This document shows positions 1-8,950 of a stretch of DNA of 47,622 nt, piece after piece. The stretch lies in NCBI GenBank assembly GCA_903889965.1, contig CAISZM010000043.1, positions 1 through 47,622 on the forward strand. The letters are read 5' to 3'. The notes beneath the pieces were generated by a model. The model was not told where the DNA came from, made no database searches, and saw nothing but the letters and a program-made list of their open reading frames with translations. The stretch is from an uncultured Elusimicrobia bacterium (lineage in GTDB: Bacteria > Elusimicrobiota > Elusimicrobia > Elusimicrobiales > UBA9959). The position numbers were made by a program, and so were the translations under genes. Each line of letters opens with the position of its first letter. Positions within the stretch are counted from its first letter, which is position 1.

Positions 1-69
1 CCGGCGCGACACTCTTGTCCAGCCCCCCCTGCTTGCCACCGCCTGCCGTCTTTTTTGTAGAATAGTACC

Positions 70-441
70 ATGATCAAAAGTCTCCAGGAGTATCACGAGT
101 GCATACTGGATAATCTCACCGGCGGACTGGTCAGCGTGGACTTGCAGGGGAAGGTGGCGTACCTGAACCGCATGGCGGGCAAGATCCTCAGCATGGATCC
201 GGAGAACTGCTGCCGCGATAAAAACTACGAGGAAGCTTTCGACGCTTTCCCCGCACTCAAGGATGTAATAAAGGAAACCCTGCGGACAGGGCATTGCGTG
301 CGCCGCGCCGAGATCTCGATAATGCACGCCGGCACCCCGCTGATAATCGGCTACAGCACCATGCTGGTTACGAACCGCGAGGGCGTGGAGCTCGGTATCA
401 CCGTCGTTTTCCAGGATATATCTGTCGTCAATAAAAAATGA
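70..441 (+). CDS. Small stand-alone PAS-domain protein
   Basis: This 123-residue soluble protein is almost entirely one PAS domain (about residues 8-118). The pattern fits the family: a GGLVSVDLQGKVAYLNR-like first strand pair, then a helical core with MAGKILSMD, and a closing strand ending VVFQDIS. PAS domains sense small ligands, redox state or partner proteins. No kinase, cyclase or DNA-binding output is attached, so any signal must pass to a partner. I see no clear Shine-Dalgarno before the ATG, and a TAGAAT hexamer lies only 6 bases upstream, so the mRNA may be nearly leaderless. The stop overlaps the next start (ATGA). The PAS assignment is firm; the ligand and role are unknown. Confidence 0.8.
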   Translation: MIKSLQEYHECILDNLTGGLVSVDLQGKVAYLNRMAGKILSMDPENCCRDKNYEEAFDAFPALKDVIKETLRTGHCVRRAEISIMHAGTPLIIGYSTMLVTNREGVELGITVVFQDISVVNKK

Positions 442-671
442 GCTTAAATAAACAAGAATCCGAACACCAGAAGGACCCGGCGGCCGCGAAGCGAGCCTCC
501 TCCCCGCTGGACAATAAATACATCTGGACGTTCTGGGGAGCCGTCCTCACCGTCCTGATAGCAGCGCATCTGCTGGATTATATGCTTCCCGGCGTGCCTG
601 AGCGCGTTATCGAGCGCTATATCATGCTCGTTTTTGCCCTTTTCCTCGCGGTCTTCCTGTCGAAGCTCTGA
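438..671 (+). CDS. Small two-helix membrane protein
   Basis: The 77-residue product has a charged, hydrophilic N-terminus (about 26 residues) and two predicted transmembrane helices, roughly residues 28-49 and 60-76. A short loop containing [11 protein letters not shown] separates them. It starts inside the stop codon of the PAS gene (ATGA overlap), and the DnaJ-like gene follows 5 bases after its stop, so the three are very likely one translationally coupled unit. I do not recognise a family. A membrane anchor or partner for the PAS or J-domain protein is possible but is only inference from position. Confidence 0.65.
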   Translation: MSLNKQESEHQKDPAAAKRASSPLDNKYIWTFWGAVLTVLIAAHLLDYMLPGVPERVIERYIMLVFALFLAVFLSKL

Positions 672-676
672 CGGCC

Positions 677-1603
677 ATGCCGAAATATATAGATTATTAC
701 GCTGTCCTCGGTGTATCCCGGGACGCCGGCGAGGCGGAAATAAAATCGGCCTACCGGAAACTTGCGCTCAAGCATCACCCCGACCGCAACCAGGGCAACA
801 AAGCGGCCTCCGAAACAAAATTCAAGGAAATAAACGAAGCTTACGAGGTCCTTTCGGATCTCCAGAAAAAGAAGCTCTATGACCAGCTGGGTGAGAACTG
901 GCAGGCCGGAGAGGGGTACCAGCCCCCGCCCGGCCAAGAGCAGCAGCGCGGGGGGTTTCAGTATCAGCGGCCCGGAGGATTTCAGTATCAGGGCGGGCAG
1001 GGTGAGGATTTCGGGCAGTTCGGGGGGTTCAGCGATTTTTTTCGAACCACCTTCGGCGGTATGGAGGATAGCGGGGGCGGGCGTTCCCCCCTGGATATGG
1101 AGGCTGAGCTGCAGCTTTCCATCGAGGACCTTTTTCAAGGCGGCCACAAGCAGCTTTCCTTCAGCTACAGGAACGGGCGGAAGACCGAAACTCGCGACAT
1201 AAACGTCAAGCTTCCCAAGGGCCTGCGCGACGGGGCCACCATACGCCTGCGCGGGCAGGGCAAGTCCTCCTCCAGGGGGGTTGGCGACCTGTACCTCAAG
1301 ATCGCTATCCTGCCCGATCCCCTCTTCCAGATAGACGGGGACGACCTTGCCGTAAAGATCGACGTTTTCCCCTGGGATTCGGCTTTGGGCGCGGAAATTT
1401 CCGTACCTTCCCCGTCAGGCCCTGTTAAGGTTAAATTGCCGGCCGGTTCCGGCTCAGGGCGCAGGCTGCGCCTTGCAGGCCGCGGGCTGCCCCGCAAGGA
1501 CGGTACCTCCGGAGACCTTTACGCCGAAGTGTCTCTGACATTGCCCAAGCGGCTTTCCGCCCAGCAGCTGGAGTTGTTCAGGAAACTCAAAAGCAGCTGC
1601 TGA
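677..1603 (+). CDS. cbpA: DnaJ/CbpA-type co-chaperone (J domain, no zinc finger)
   Basis: The 308-residue protein starts with a J domain (about residues 4-70) carrying the HPD motif at residues 34-36, which stimulates the ATPase of DnaK. A Gly/Phe/Gln-rich linker with repeated GGFQYQ blocks follows (about 75-130). Two DnaJ C-terminal beta-sandwich substrate-binding domains come next, marked by [17 protein letters not shown] and [19 protein letters not shown]. The four CxxCxGxG zinc-finger repeats of classical DnaJ are absent, so this is a type II (CbpA-like) J protein. It lies 5 bases after the small membrane protein gene. Whether it acts generally or serves the PAS/membrane pair is unknown. 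The gene symbol is by architecture, not proven orthology. Confidence 0.88.
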   Translation: MPKYIDYYAVLGVSRDAGEAEIKSAYRKLALKHHPDRNQGNKAASETKFKEINEAYEVLSDLQKKKLYDQLGENWQAGEGYQPPPGQEQQRGGFQYQRPGGFQYQGGQGEDFGQFGGFSDFFRTTFGGMEDSGGGRSPLDMEAELQLSIEDLFQGGHKQLSFSYRNGRKTETRDINVKLPKGLRDGATIRLRGQGKSSSRGVGDLYLKIAILPDPLFQIDGDDLAVKIDVFPWDSALGAEISVPSPSGPVKVKLPAGSGSGRRLRLAGRGLPRKDGTSGDLYAEVSLTLPKRLSAQQLELFRKLKSSC

Positions 1604-1679
1604 ACCGGGAATTCCGGAATTTTCCCACGCTCGCATTCAACACTCCCGATACCCGTAACCCGTCCGCTATAAAACGAAA

Positions 1680-1708
1680 CCCCGGCTCCCGTAAGACGGG
1701 CGCCGGGG
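1680..1708 (-). terminator. Intrinsic terminator of the tandem secreted-protein pair
   Basis: Arms 1680-1691 and 1697-1708 pair over 12 positions with one mismatch and a 5-base loop. Read on the minus strand, the hairpin lies just after the stop at 1732 and is followed by a T-rich tail (GTTTCGTTTTAT). It sits between convergent genes and could also stop the plus-strand dnaJ transcript, although no T-tract follows on that side. Confidence 0.6.
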
Positions 1709-1731
1709 CGGAAAGGAGGCTGCGGTCAGGT

Positions 1732-2601
1732 TCAGTTGAACCTTGAATTCGCCGCCTTTTCGGTAGATCCTTCTGTCTTAGCTTCGTTCCTTATCTGCGC
1801 GGCCCTGTCGAAGGGGCTGCCGATCTCCTGCATGATACCGTCGCCACGCACGTAATAGATGGCCTTAGAGGAGATGTCCTTGACCGCCGTGTGCACGGTC
1901 CAGCGGAGCTGGAGCTGCATGGCGGCTATCGGATCCTCGTGGGTGCCGACATTGGCTATCGTGGAGTCCGGTACTTCTGAGACCAGGCTTACCTTGTAGC
2001 CCCAGGCCGTAACCACGTTGATCGGCTCTATAGTTACGCCGGTCAGGAACTTGCCCTTGCCCTGGAAGTTGCCGTTGTAGGTGTAGTGTACCTGGTAGTC
2101 GACCTTCACGACTTCGGCGCCGTAAAGGTTGTTCATCGAAAAGGAATACTTCTTTACCTCCGGTTTGGTCCACCCCTGCAGCTGGCTCCAGTGGCTGGTC
2201 CCGTAAGGAACCGCGTTGGCGTAGTTGGTGGTGATATTAACCACGGGCTGATTCTTTTCGATGATGCCCCAGATCTTGTCCGCGAGGTTCACTATTGCGT
2301 CGATCGCGGCCACGGTGCCGTTCACCTGGTTAAGGCCGTTATTGAAGTCCGACGAGGGGTCGCCGGTCACGGGCGGGTTTATCTGCGGGCCCGAGGGCGG
2401 CTTAGGCAGCGGTATACTTCCGGGTGAGGACGGGGTAGTCCCCGGGTTAAGCGGTATGGTGCCGCCCCTGTCGGTGATCTGCGTTATCATGGCGGAGTCA
2501 GGATCCACGGTGAGATACTTTGTATCCTGGTTATCCGCGGCGAAAACCCGGCCTGCGAACAGGGCGGTTGCGGCGGCTGTTAATGCCAGTAGTTTCTTCA
2601 T
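1732..2601 (-). CDS. Secreted protein of unknown family, paralogue of the upstream gene
   Basis: About 289 residues with a clear Sec signal peptide (MKKLLALTAAATALFAGRVFA). A low-complexity Pro/Gly/Ser linker follows (around residues 45-80), then a globular, probably beta-rich domain. I chose the ATG at 2601 because the AAGGAGG at 2611-2617 is about 9 bases upstream; the ATG at 2610 would abut it. The C-terminal domain matches the neighbouring product at shared blocks: NNLYG, KGKFLTG, AWGY, VPDSTI.NVGT, DP.AA.QL.L.W and YYV.GDG...EI. Known families with this pattern do not come to mind. The two genes are 49 bases apart and share a downstream terminator. The product is exported to the periplasm or cell surface; its function is unknown. 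Confidence 0.8.
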   Translation of the reverse strand: MKKLLALTAAATALFAGRVFAADNQDTKYLTVDPDSAMITQITDRGGTIPLNPGTTPSSPGSIPLPKPPSGPQINPPVTGDPSSDFNNGLNQVNGTVAAIDAIVNLADKIWGIIEKNQPVVNITTNYANAVPYGTSHWSQLQGWTKPEVKKYSFSMNNLYGAEVVKVDYQVHYTYNGNFQGKGKFLTGVTIEPINVVTAWGYKVSLVSEVPDSTIANVGTHEDPIAAMQLQLRWTVHTAVKDISSKAIYYVRGDGIMQEIGSPFDRAAQIRNEAKTEGSTEKAANSRFN

Positions 2602-2650
2602 TTCTTGCATCCTCCTTTTCCGATGCCGTCCGCTTGCGCGGGCGGGTGCT

Positions 2651-3499
2651 TCAAAAAACTTTTAACGGGTCGAGCAGGGGCAAGGCCGCCTTCACGCTCC
2701 CGATGGTCTTGGGTTCGCCCTTCCAGGGTGTGGCTATCTCTTTATAGTAACCGTCTCCCTGGACGTAATAGACGCTGGTTCCGTCGAATTCTTTCAGCAC
2801 GGTGGACATCTTCCAGGTCAGTTTGAGCTGCAGGGCGGCTACGGGGTCGGCCTCGGTCCCCACATTGGTTATGGTCGAGTCAGGCACAGCAGCCGTCATG
2901 GAAAAATTGTAACCCCAGGCGACTTGCGCCACGGTCGGGATAACAGCCACGCCGGTGAGGAATTTGCCTTTTCCCTTATAGGAGCCGTCGTAGGTAAAAG
3001 CGACCTTGTAGCTGCAGTCTATCATTACCCCGCCATAGAGGTTTTCGGCGTAGAAACCGTAGGAGTAAACTTTGGGCCGGCTCCACTGGGTAAGCTGCGA
3101 AGCGGATGTGACCCCCTGCGGGTAAGCCGTAGCGTACTTGCTTTCTATGTTCGGTACGGCGGCGTTATCATGAACTATCTGCCAAAGTTTGGAGGCGACG
3201 TTGACTATGCTGTCCACGGTGACCAGTACGCCGTTAAGATCTTTGGGCGGCTCCTCTTTGAGCCTGACATAAGTCATATCCGGCGCATCCGTCACGCTGA
3301 GCAGTTTTACACTGACCGATTTGGGATTGACCGTGAAATAGCCGGGGCTTGTGTGAGAAAGGTCCCTTTCCAGATCGCTGAACGCCGGCGGCGTCCCGTC
3401 CGTCAGCCTGTCGTCCGCGCTTTCCTGCGCGAACGAGGACTGCCTGCATAAAAATAGGAATGAGAACAGCGCTGTGATGCCGTAAAGAGTTTTATTCAT
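2651..3499 (-). CDS. Secreted protein of unknown family (first of a tandem paralogous pair)
   Basis: About 282 residues with a signal peptide (MNKTLYGITALFSFLFLC...SSFA), then a domain homologous along most of its length to the protein encoded at 1732-2601. Shared blocks include NLYGG, KGKGKFLTGV, VAWGY, VPDSTITNVGT, DPVAALQL and YYVQGDG. This copy lacks the Pro-rich linker. The reading frame is open further upstream, but the ATG at 3499 is preferred because it begins the signal peptide and has GGAGA about 10 bases upstream. The ATG at 3526 directly abuts a GGAGAG. The pair probably arose by tandem duplication and divergence. Function is unknown. Confidence 0.78.
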   Translation of the reverse strand: MNKTLYGITALFSFLFLCRQSSFAQESADDRLTDGTPPAFSDLERDLSHTSPGYFTVNPKSVSVKLLSVTDAPDMTYVRLKEEPPKDLNGVLVTVDSIVNVASKLWQIVHDNAAVPNIESKYATAYPQGVTSASQLTQWSRPKVYSYGFYAENLYGGVMIDCSYKVAFTYDGSYKGKGKFLTGVAVIPTVAQVAWGYNFSMTAAVPDSTITNVGTEADPVAALQLKLTWKMSTVLKEFDGTSVYYVQGDGYYKEIATPWKGEPKTIGSVKAALPLLDPLKVF

Positions 3500-3613
3500 C
3501 CGTTGCGTTCTCCAGTATCCGTTCATCTCTCCAAATAGAGTATACCCCAGACGCGCGCCCACCGTCACCGCCAAAGGTCCCAAGGCCGGGAAATATTATG
3601 GCCCAATCCTTTC

Positions 3614-3629
3614 TGGGTCTTTTGACCCA
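3614..3629. other. Short perfect hairpin TGGGTC-TTTT-GACCCA
   Basis: A 6-bp inverted repeat with a 4-base loop lies between the nifJ terminator and the secreted-protein pair. It could be an operator for the minus-strand pair or a second terminator stem. No further support is visible. Confidence 0.3.
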
Positions 3630-3641
3630 CCTTATAAAAGC

Positions 3642-3670
3642 AAAAGGGCGGGGCCTTCCGGCTCCCGCCC
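3642..3670 (-). terminator. Intrinsic terminator of nifJ
   Basis: On the minus strand GGGCGGG (3664-3670) pairs with CCCGCCC (3646-3652), with an inner GCC/GGC stem. TTTTGCTTTTAT follows immediately. It lies about 20 bases after the nifJ stop, a classical Rho-independent terminator. Confidence 0.85.
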
Positions 3671-3691
3671 TCCCGCTTTTTCGGCTTAAGT

Positions 3692-6600
3692 TCAAGCCGC
3701 TACTTTTTCCTCCGCCTTCGGGGTTTCGCAGGTCATGGCGGCTATCTGCCGGTACACGCTCATCCTCCACTTGTATTCCTCTTCGGCCAGCTTCATGAGG
3801 CGTTTTGCCACTTCCGGGTTGGACTTATGCAGCGAGCGGAAGCGGTTCTCACCCATCATGAAGTCGGACACCGGTATAGTGGGCGCCTGGCTGTCGATGG
3901 TCAGAGGGTTCTTCCCCTGGGCTTTCAGCGCCGGGTTATACCTGAACAAAGGCCAGCGGCCAGAGGTCACGGCCTTCTTCTGTTCGTTCATGCCGGAAAC
4001 CATGTCTATGCCGTGGGCTATACAGTGGCTGTAGGCTATCACTATGGACGGCCCGTCGTAGGCCTCGGCCTCCGCTATGGCTTTTACGGACTGCACGTAG
4101 TTGGCACCCATTGCTATCTGGGCCACGTAGATATTGCCGTAAGTCATCGCTATCATGCCAAGGTCCTTTTTCGGGAGCGGCTTTCCTCCCGCCGCGAACA
4201 GCGCCACTGCGCCCATCGGCGTGGACTTGGACATCTGTCCGCCGGTGTTGGAGTAAACTTCGGTGTCCAGGACCATCACGCGGACCTTGCGGCCGCTGGC
4301 TAGTACATGGTCGAGGCCGCCGTAGCCTATATCGTAGGCCCAGCCGTCGCCACCAAGTATCCATAGGGATTTCTTTACGAGGTTTTCGGCGAGCGTTCCC
4401 AGCCGGGCGGCCTGTTCCCCGCCTATGGCGGCCAGGGCCTTCTTCAGGTCAGCCACACGGCCGCGCTGCTGCTCTATGCCCACCCAGTCTTCCTGCTTAG
4501 CGGACAGTATGTCGTTCGCGAGAGCGGCTTGGGCCTTTAACTGGCCGTCCTTCATCGCGCTCAATATTTCGCGGGCTTCGTCCTCGAGTTTATCGTACGC
4601 CACGCGCATGCCCAGTCCGAACTCGGCATTGTCCTCGAACAGCGAGTTGGACCAGGCCGGTCCGCGTCCGTCCTCGCGCACGCAGTAGGGCGTGGTCGGC
4701 AGGTTGCCGCCGTATATGGACGAGCAGCCGGTGGCGTTGGCGACCGTCATGTGGTCTCCGAACATCTGGGTCATCAGCTTCACGTAAGGCGTTTCTCCGC
4801 AGCCGGCGCAGGCGCCTGAGAATTCGAACAGAGGGCGCACCAGCTGGCTGCCTTGTACGGTATTGCGATTCACCTTCGAGGAGCCCTGGTCCTTCCGTGA
4901 CAGGAAAAACTTGAAGTTCTCCCGCTCGGTTTCGCGCAGCGGGAACTGGGGGGCGAGGTTAATGGCTTTACGGCCGGTCTCCTTCCCCTCCTTTTTTTCC
5001 TTCGCGGGACAGTTGTATACGCAGGCTCCGCACCCGGTGCAGTCTTCCACCGCCACCTGGGTGGTGAACTTCAGGCCTTTGAGAGCGCCTTTACCTTCGG
5101 CTGACTTGAAGGTCTTGGGGGCGTTGGCGAGCTCCGCGCCGTCGTAAGCCTTTATGCGTATGGCGGCGTGCGGGCAGACCAGCGAGCAGATGCCGCACTG
5201 TATGCACAGAGCCTCATCCCATACGGGGGTTTCGAGAGCGATATTCCGTTTCTCGTACTGGGAAGTCGCGGTGGGGAAGGTGCCGCCCACCGGCATGGCT
5301 GACACCGGCAGCTGGTCGCCGCGGAAAGCCATCATCTCGCACAGGGTGTCCCGCACGAAGGGCGGGAAGCCCTCCACGATGCAGGCGCGCTTTATCTTGG
5401 AGGTCAGACCGCCCGTCTTAACTTCCTTTATGGCGGCCAGGGTCTGGTCCACCGCCGCGAAGTTCTGGTTGACCACGTCGTCGCCCTTTTTCGCGTAGGT
5501 TTTCTTGATCGACTGTTTGATGGCCGCTATGGCTTCATCCTTCGGCAGCACTCCGGAGATGCCGAAGAACGCGGTCTGCATTATAACGTTGATGCGGGCG
5601 CCCATGCCGGTCTCCTCCGCTATCTTGGAGGCGTTGATCACGTAGACCTTCAGGTGCTTCTTTATTACGGCGTCCTGGACTTCTACCGGCAGGCGGTCCC
5701 ACACGTCCGCGGACTCGAAAGGGCTGTTCAGGAGGAAGATCCCGCCGTCCTCGGCCTTGTCGAGCATTTCGTACTTCTCGAGGAAGCTGAACTGGTGGCA
5801 GCCTATGAAGCGGGCCTTATAGACCAGGTATGGCGCGCGTATGTAGTTCTTTCCAAAACGGACGTGGGAGACGGTCATCGAACCGGCTTTCTTTGAGTCG
5901 TAGACGAAGTAGCCCTGCGCGTACTGGCCGGTTTCCTCGCTGATGATCTTTATCGTGTTCTTGTTGGCGCCTACGGTGCCGTCCGAGCCTAATCCGAAGA
6001 ACAGGGCGCGGAAAATATCGGCGGGTTCGGTGGTCCAGTTTTCGTCGTAGCTGAGGCTGAGGTTGGTGACGTCGTCCTTGATGCCGACGGTGAAACCCCG
6101 TACGGGCTTCGGGGCGGAGAGATTCTCTATGACGGCCTTGGCCATCGCGGGCGTGAATTCCTTGGAGCCGAGGCCGTAGCGGCCGCCGACTATGGTCGGG
6201 AGTTCTTTGAGGGTCCCGGCCTTGAAGGCGTTGGCGCAGACGGTAACCACATCCTGGAACAGCGGTTCGCCTATCGCGCCCGGTTCCTTGGTGCGGTCAA
6301 GCACCGCTATGGACTTTACGGTTTTAGGGAGAGCCTTTATGAAATCGGCTTCGGAATAAGGCCTGTAGAGGCGCACCTTCAGCACGCCCACCTTGGCCCC
6401 GCCGTTCTTTATAAGGTAGTTAACGGTGTCCTCAACGACGTCGGCGCCGGAGGCCATCACTACCACGACCTTGTCCGCGTCAGGGGCGCCGACATAATCG
6501 AACAGGCCGTACTTGCGGCCCGTCAATTTCTCGAACTGGCCCATGGCTTCTTTTACCATAGTGGGCACGGCGGCGTAGAATTTGTTGCCGGCTTCGCGGC

Positions 6601-7282
6601 TCTGGAAAAAGACGTCCGGGTTCTGCGCCGTGCCGCGCAGCACGGGGTGCTCGGGGTTGAGGCCGCGGAGTTTGTGCTCGGCTATAAGTTTCTCGCTCAG
6701 CATGCTGCGCATGACTTCGGTCGAGAGGGGTTCCACCATGTTAAGCTCGTGGGAGGTCCGGAATCCGTCGAAGAAGTGCAGGAAAGGCACGCGGGTCTTC
6801 AGTGCGGCGGCCTGGGAGATGATCGCGAAGTCCATGGCCTCCTGGGGGTTTGCGGAGGCCAGCATCGCCCAGCCGGTCTGCCGGCAGGCCATCACGTCGC
6901 CGTGGTCGCCGAATATTGAAAGGGCGTGGGCCGCCAGCGCGCGGGCGCTGACATGGAAGACGGTGCTCGTAAGCTCGCCGGCTATCTTGAACATGTTCGG
7001 TATCATCAGCAGCAAACCCTGGGAGCAGGTGAAGGTGGTGGTAAGCGCGCCGGCGGTAAGCGCGCCGTGCACTGCCCCGGAGGCGCCGCCTTCCGACTGC
7101 ATTTCGATGACCGAAGGAACGGTGCCCCAGATGTTTTTGTCACCCTTGGCGGACCAGGTGTCTGAAAGCTCTCCCATCACCGAAGAAGGGGTTATGGGGT
7201 AAATGGCTATAACCTCATTGGTTTTGTGCGCCACATAGGCCGCGGCTGTATTCCCGTCCATCGCCACTCGTTTGTTAGACAT
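3692..7282 (-). CDS. nifJ: Pyruvate:ferredoxin (flavodoxin) oxidoreductase
   Basis: The 1196-residue single-chain enzyme oxidises pyruvate with CoA to acetyl-CoA, CO2 and reduced ferredoxin, and has the usual family length. In order, it has the N-terminal pyrimidine-binding domain (IYPITPSSVMGE), the CoA-binding/domain II region, and two ferredoxin-like [4Fe-4S] motifs: CIQCGICSLVCP near residue 690 and CTGCGACVYNCP near 746. The proximal cluster region CAGCGETPY is near 822, and the thiamine-pyrophosphate site is GGDGWAYDIGYGG (near 975) with SNTGGQMSKST. AAAGGAGAT lies about 8 bases before the start. It is divergent from the nfn genes, which can use its reduced ferredoxin. The name nifJ is by homology; no nitrogen-fixation genes are nearby. 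Confidence 0.97.
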   Translation of the reverse strand: MSNKRVAMDGNTAAAYVAHKTNEVIAIYPITPSSVMGELSDTWSAKGDKNIWGTVPSVIEMQSEGGASGAVHGALTAGALTTTFTCSQGLLLMIPNMFKIAGELTSTVFHVSARALAAHALSIFGDHGDVMACRQTGWAMLASANPQEAMDFAIISQAAALKTRVPFLHFFDGFRTSHELNMVEPLSTEVMRSMLSEKLIAEHKLRGLNPEHPVLRGTAQNPDVFFQSREAGNKFYAAVPTMVKEAMGQFEKLTGRKYGLFDYVGAPDADKVVVVMASGADVVEDTVNYLIKNGGAKVGVLKVRLYRPYSEADFIKALPKTVKSIAVLDRTKEPGAIGEPLFQDVVTVCANAFKAGTLKELPTIVGGRYGLGSKEFTPAMAKAVIENLSAPKPVRGFTVGIKDDVTNLSLSYDENWTTEPADIFRALFFGLGSDGTVGANKNTIKIISEETGQYAQGYFVYDSKKAGSMTVSHVRFGKNYIRAPYLVYKARFIGCHQFSFLEKYEMLDKAEDGGIFLLNSPFESADVWDRLPVEVQDAVIKKHLKVYVINASKIAEETGMGARINVIMQTAFFGISGVLPKDEAIAAIKQSIKKTYAKKGDDVVNQNFAAVDQTLAAIKEVKTGGLTSKIKRACIVEGFPPFVRDTLCEMMAFRGDQLPVSAMPVGGTFPTATSQYEKRNIALETPVWDEALCIQCGICSLVCPHAAIRIKAYDGAELANAPKTFKSAEGKGALKGLKFTTQVAVEDCTGCGACVYNCPAKEKKEGKETGRKAINLAPQFPLRETERENFKFFLSRKDQGSSKVNRNTVQGSQLVRPLFEFSGACAGCGETPYVKLMTQMFGDHMTVANATGCSSIYGGNLPTTPYCVREDGRGPAWSNSLFEDNAEFGLGMRVAYDKLEDEAREILSAMKDGQLKAQAALANDILSAKQEDWVGIEQQRGRVADLKKALAAIGGEQAARLGTLAENLVKKSLWILGGDGWAYDIGYGGLDHVLASGRKVRVMVLDTEVYSNTGGQMSKSTPMGAVALFAAGGKPLPKKDLGMIAMTYGNIYVAQIAMGANYVQSVKAIAEAEAYDGPSIVIAYSHCIAHGIDMVSGMNEQKKAVTSGRWPLFRYNPALKAQGKNPLTIDSQAPTIPVSDFMMGENRFRSLHKSNPEVAKRLMKLAEEEYKWRMSVYRQIAAMTCETPKAEEKVAA

Positions 7283-7336
7283 TCAAGTATCTCCTTTAAG
7301 GTTTTCAGTGAAAATTGGTGCAGCGGAACTTTTTAG

Positions 7337-7345
7337 AGTATAGCA
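7337..7345 (-). promoter_or_regulatory. Extended -10 promoter element for nifJ
   Basis: On the minus strand TGCTATACT is an extended -10 (TGnTATAAT-like), about 55 bases upstream of the nifJ ATG. No good -35 is visible at 17 bases, which suits an extended -10 promoter. It mirrors the element on the other strand at 7425. Confidence 0.5.
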
Positions 7346-7424
7346 TTTTTGGGCGCAGCGGGTCAGGGCGGACGCGCGGGTTTACCGCCCCCCGTACTCC
7401 GTTCCGCCGGCGTTTCCTCATTTT

Positions 7425-7433
7425 TGCTATAAT
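7425..7433 (+). promoter_or_regulatory. Extended -10 promoter element for the nfn genes
   Basis: TGCTATAAT is a perfect TGn extension plus consensus -10, 42 bases before the nfnB start. The GC-rich sequence upstream holds no recognisable -35. Confidence 0.6.
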
Positions 7434-7475
7434 TGGAAAATCAGGCCGGTACGGCAGGAAATACTCCGGAGACCT

Positions 7476-8885
7476 ATGCAAAACAAGCCTAAAAAACCAA
7501 CTCCCTCGCTAAAGCAGAACCACGGCGCCCACCAGGATCCCGCCGAACGCCGGAAGAATTTCAAAGAGGTCGCCCTCGGCTTCGGCATGGAGGATGCCCT
7601 CACGGAAGCGGCGCGCTGTCTTGGCTGCAAGAATAAGCCCTGCGAACTTGCGTGCCCGGTGAACGTTAAAATACCCGAATTCATAGACTTGCTGTACAAA
7701 GAAGACGCCGGCGCCGCCGCCACCAAAATATTCGAAACCAGCCTTTTCCCGGCCATCTGCGGGCGCGTCTGCCCCCAGGAAACCTACTGCGAGGCCGCCT
7801 GCGTGCTCAAGGATAAGTTCGGGCCCGTATCCATAGGCCGCCTGGAGCGCTTTACCGCGGACTATGCCCGCGATAACGGCCTTATAAAGCCCCCCGATTG
7901 CGCCCCCGACACGGGTTACAAAGTGGCCTGCATCGGTTCCGGCCCCACCTCATTGGCGGTGGCCGCGGAACTGAGAAAGCTTGGCCACGCCGTTACGGTT
8001 TTTGAGGCGCTGCACCAGTTCGGCGGGGTGCTCAGCTACGGCATCCCCCCCTTCCGCCTCCCGCGCGAGGTGGTTCGTTTCGAGGTGGAAACGCTGCGCA
8101 GAATGGGCGTGCGCTTCCTTAAGAACGTGATGGCCGGTAAGTCCATCACGGTGCAAGAGTTAAAGAAAGACTTTGACATAATTTACATCGGTTCCGGCGC
8201 GGGGCTCCCCAGCCCGATGAACACTCCGGGAGAGGACCTGGTCGGCGTGTACAGCTCCAACGAATTCCTCACCCGCGTGAACCTGATGGAGGCCTTTAAA
8301 TTCCCCGTAACGGACACCCCGTACTATATCGGCGGGAAAGTGGTTGTGGTAGGCGGCGGCAATACCGCGATGGATTCGGCGCGCTGCGCCATGCGCCTCG
8401 GACCGGACAGCGTGACGCTGCTTTACCGCCGTACCCGCGCCGAGATGCCCGCCCGGGCCGAGGAAGTCGAGAACGCGATGGAAGAGGGCATAAAGTTCGA
8501 GTTCCTTACGGCCCCGGTAGAGCTGGAGGGCGACGAAAAAGGCCGCCTGAAGAGGGTCAAGTGCATACGCATGGCGCTGGGTGAACCTGACGCCTCGGGA
8601 CGCCGGAAGCCGGTGCCGCAGGAAGGATCGGAATTCTATATCGAAGCCTCGAGCTTGGTGGTGGCCATAGGCCAGAGCCCCAACCCGGTTATACAGCAGA
8701 CTACCGCCGGTCTCTCGGTGAACAAATGGGGCTGCATAATAGCTGACGAGGCCACCGGAAAAACCTCGCTGGACGGCGTTTACGCCGGAGGCGACGTAGT
8801 GCGCGGCGGGGCCACGGTTCTCCTGGCGATGAAGGACGGAAAGAACGCCGCAAGGGCGATACATAAAGCTCTTACCGGGAAGTGA
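7476..8885 (+). CDS. nfnB: NfnB-type NADPH-dependent oxidoreductase (GltD/GltA-like large subunit)
   Basis: The 469-residue flavoprotein belongs to the glutamate synthase small-subunit family. The N-terminus carries cysteine sets for two [4Fe-4S] clusters: CLGCKNKPCELACP and CGRVCPQETYCEAAC. A FAD-binding Rossmann motif GSGPTSLAVAAELRKLGH follows, then the NADPH motif VVGGGNTAMDSARCAMRLG and RRTRAEMPAR, and the terminal GDVVRGGATV FAD contact. No glutamate synthase large subunit is nearby. Instead the next gene encodes the small PyrK-like partner. The pair therefore fits NfnAB, which couples NADH and reduced ferredoxin to NADP+ reduction by flavin-based bifurcation. The related sulfide dehydrogenase/SudAB annotation is the main alternative. 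Confidence 0.88.
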   Translation: MQNKPKKPTPSLKQNHGAHQDPAERRKNFKEVALGFGMEDALTEAARCLGCKNKPCELACPVNVKIPEFIDLLYKEDAGAAATKIFETSLFPAICGRVCPQETYCEAACVLKDKFGPVSIGRLERFTADYARDNGLIKPPDCAPDTGYKVACIGSGPTSLAVAAELRKLGHAVTVFEALHQFGGVLSYGIPPFRLPREVVRFEVETLRRMGVRFLKNVMAGKSITVQELKKDFDIIYIGSGAGLPSPMNTPGEDLVGVYSSNEFLTRVNLMEAFKFPVTDTPYYIGGKVVVVGGGNTAMDSARCAMRLGPDSVTLLYRRTRAEMPARAEEVENAMEEGIKFEFLTAPVELEGDEKGRLKRVKCIRMALGEPDASGRRKPVPQEGSEFYIEASSLVVAIGQSPNPVIQQTTAGLSVNKWGCIIADEATGKTSLDGVYAGGDVVRGGATVLLAMKDGKNAARAIHKALTGK

Positions 8886-8950
8886 CGGTCAATGGGCGGC
8901 CGGGACGGGCAGATCGCCCCCCGCACGCGCCGGGAGATTAAGGATCTTAT

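Noticed and set aside
617-1147. 176-codon frame antisense to the dnaJ-like gene
   Set aside because: It covers the J domain and Gly/Phe linker codons in reverse and has no independent support.
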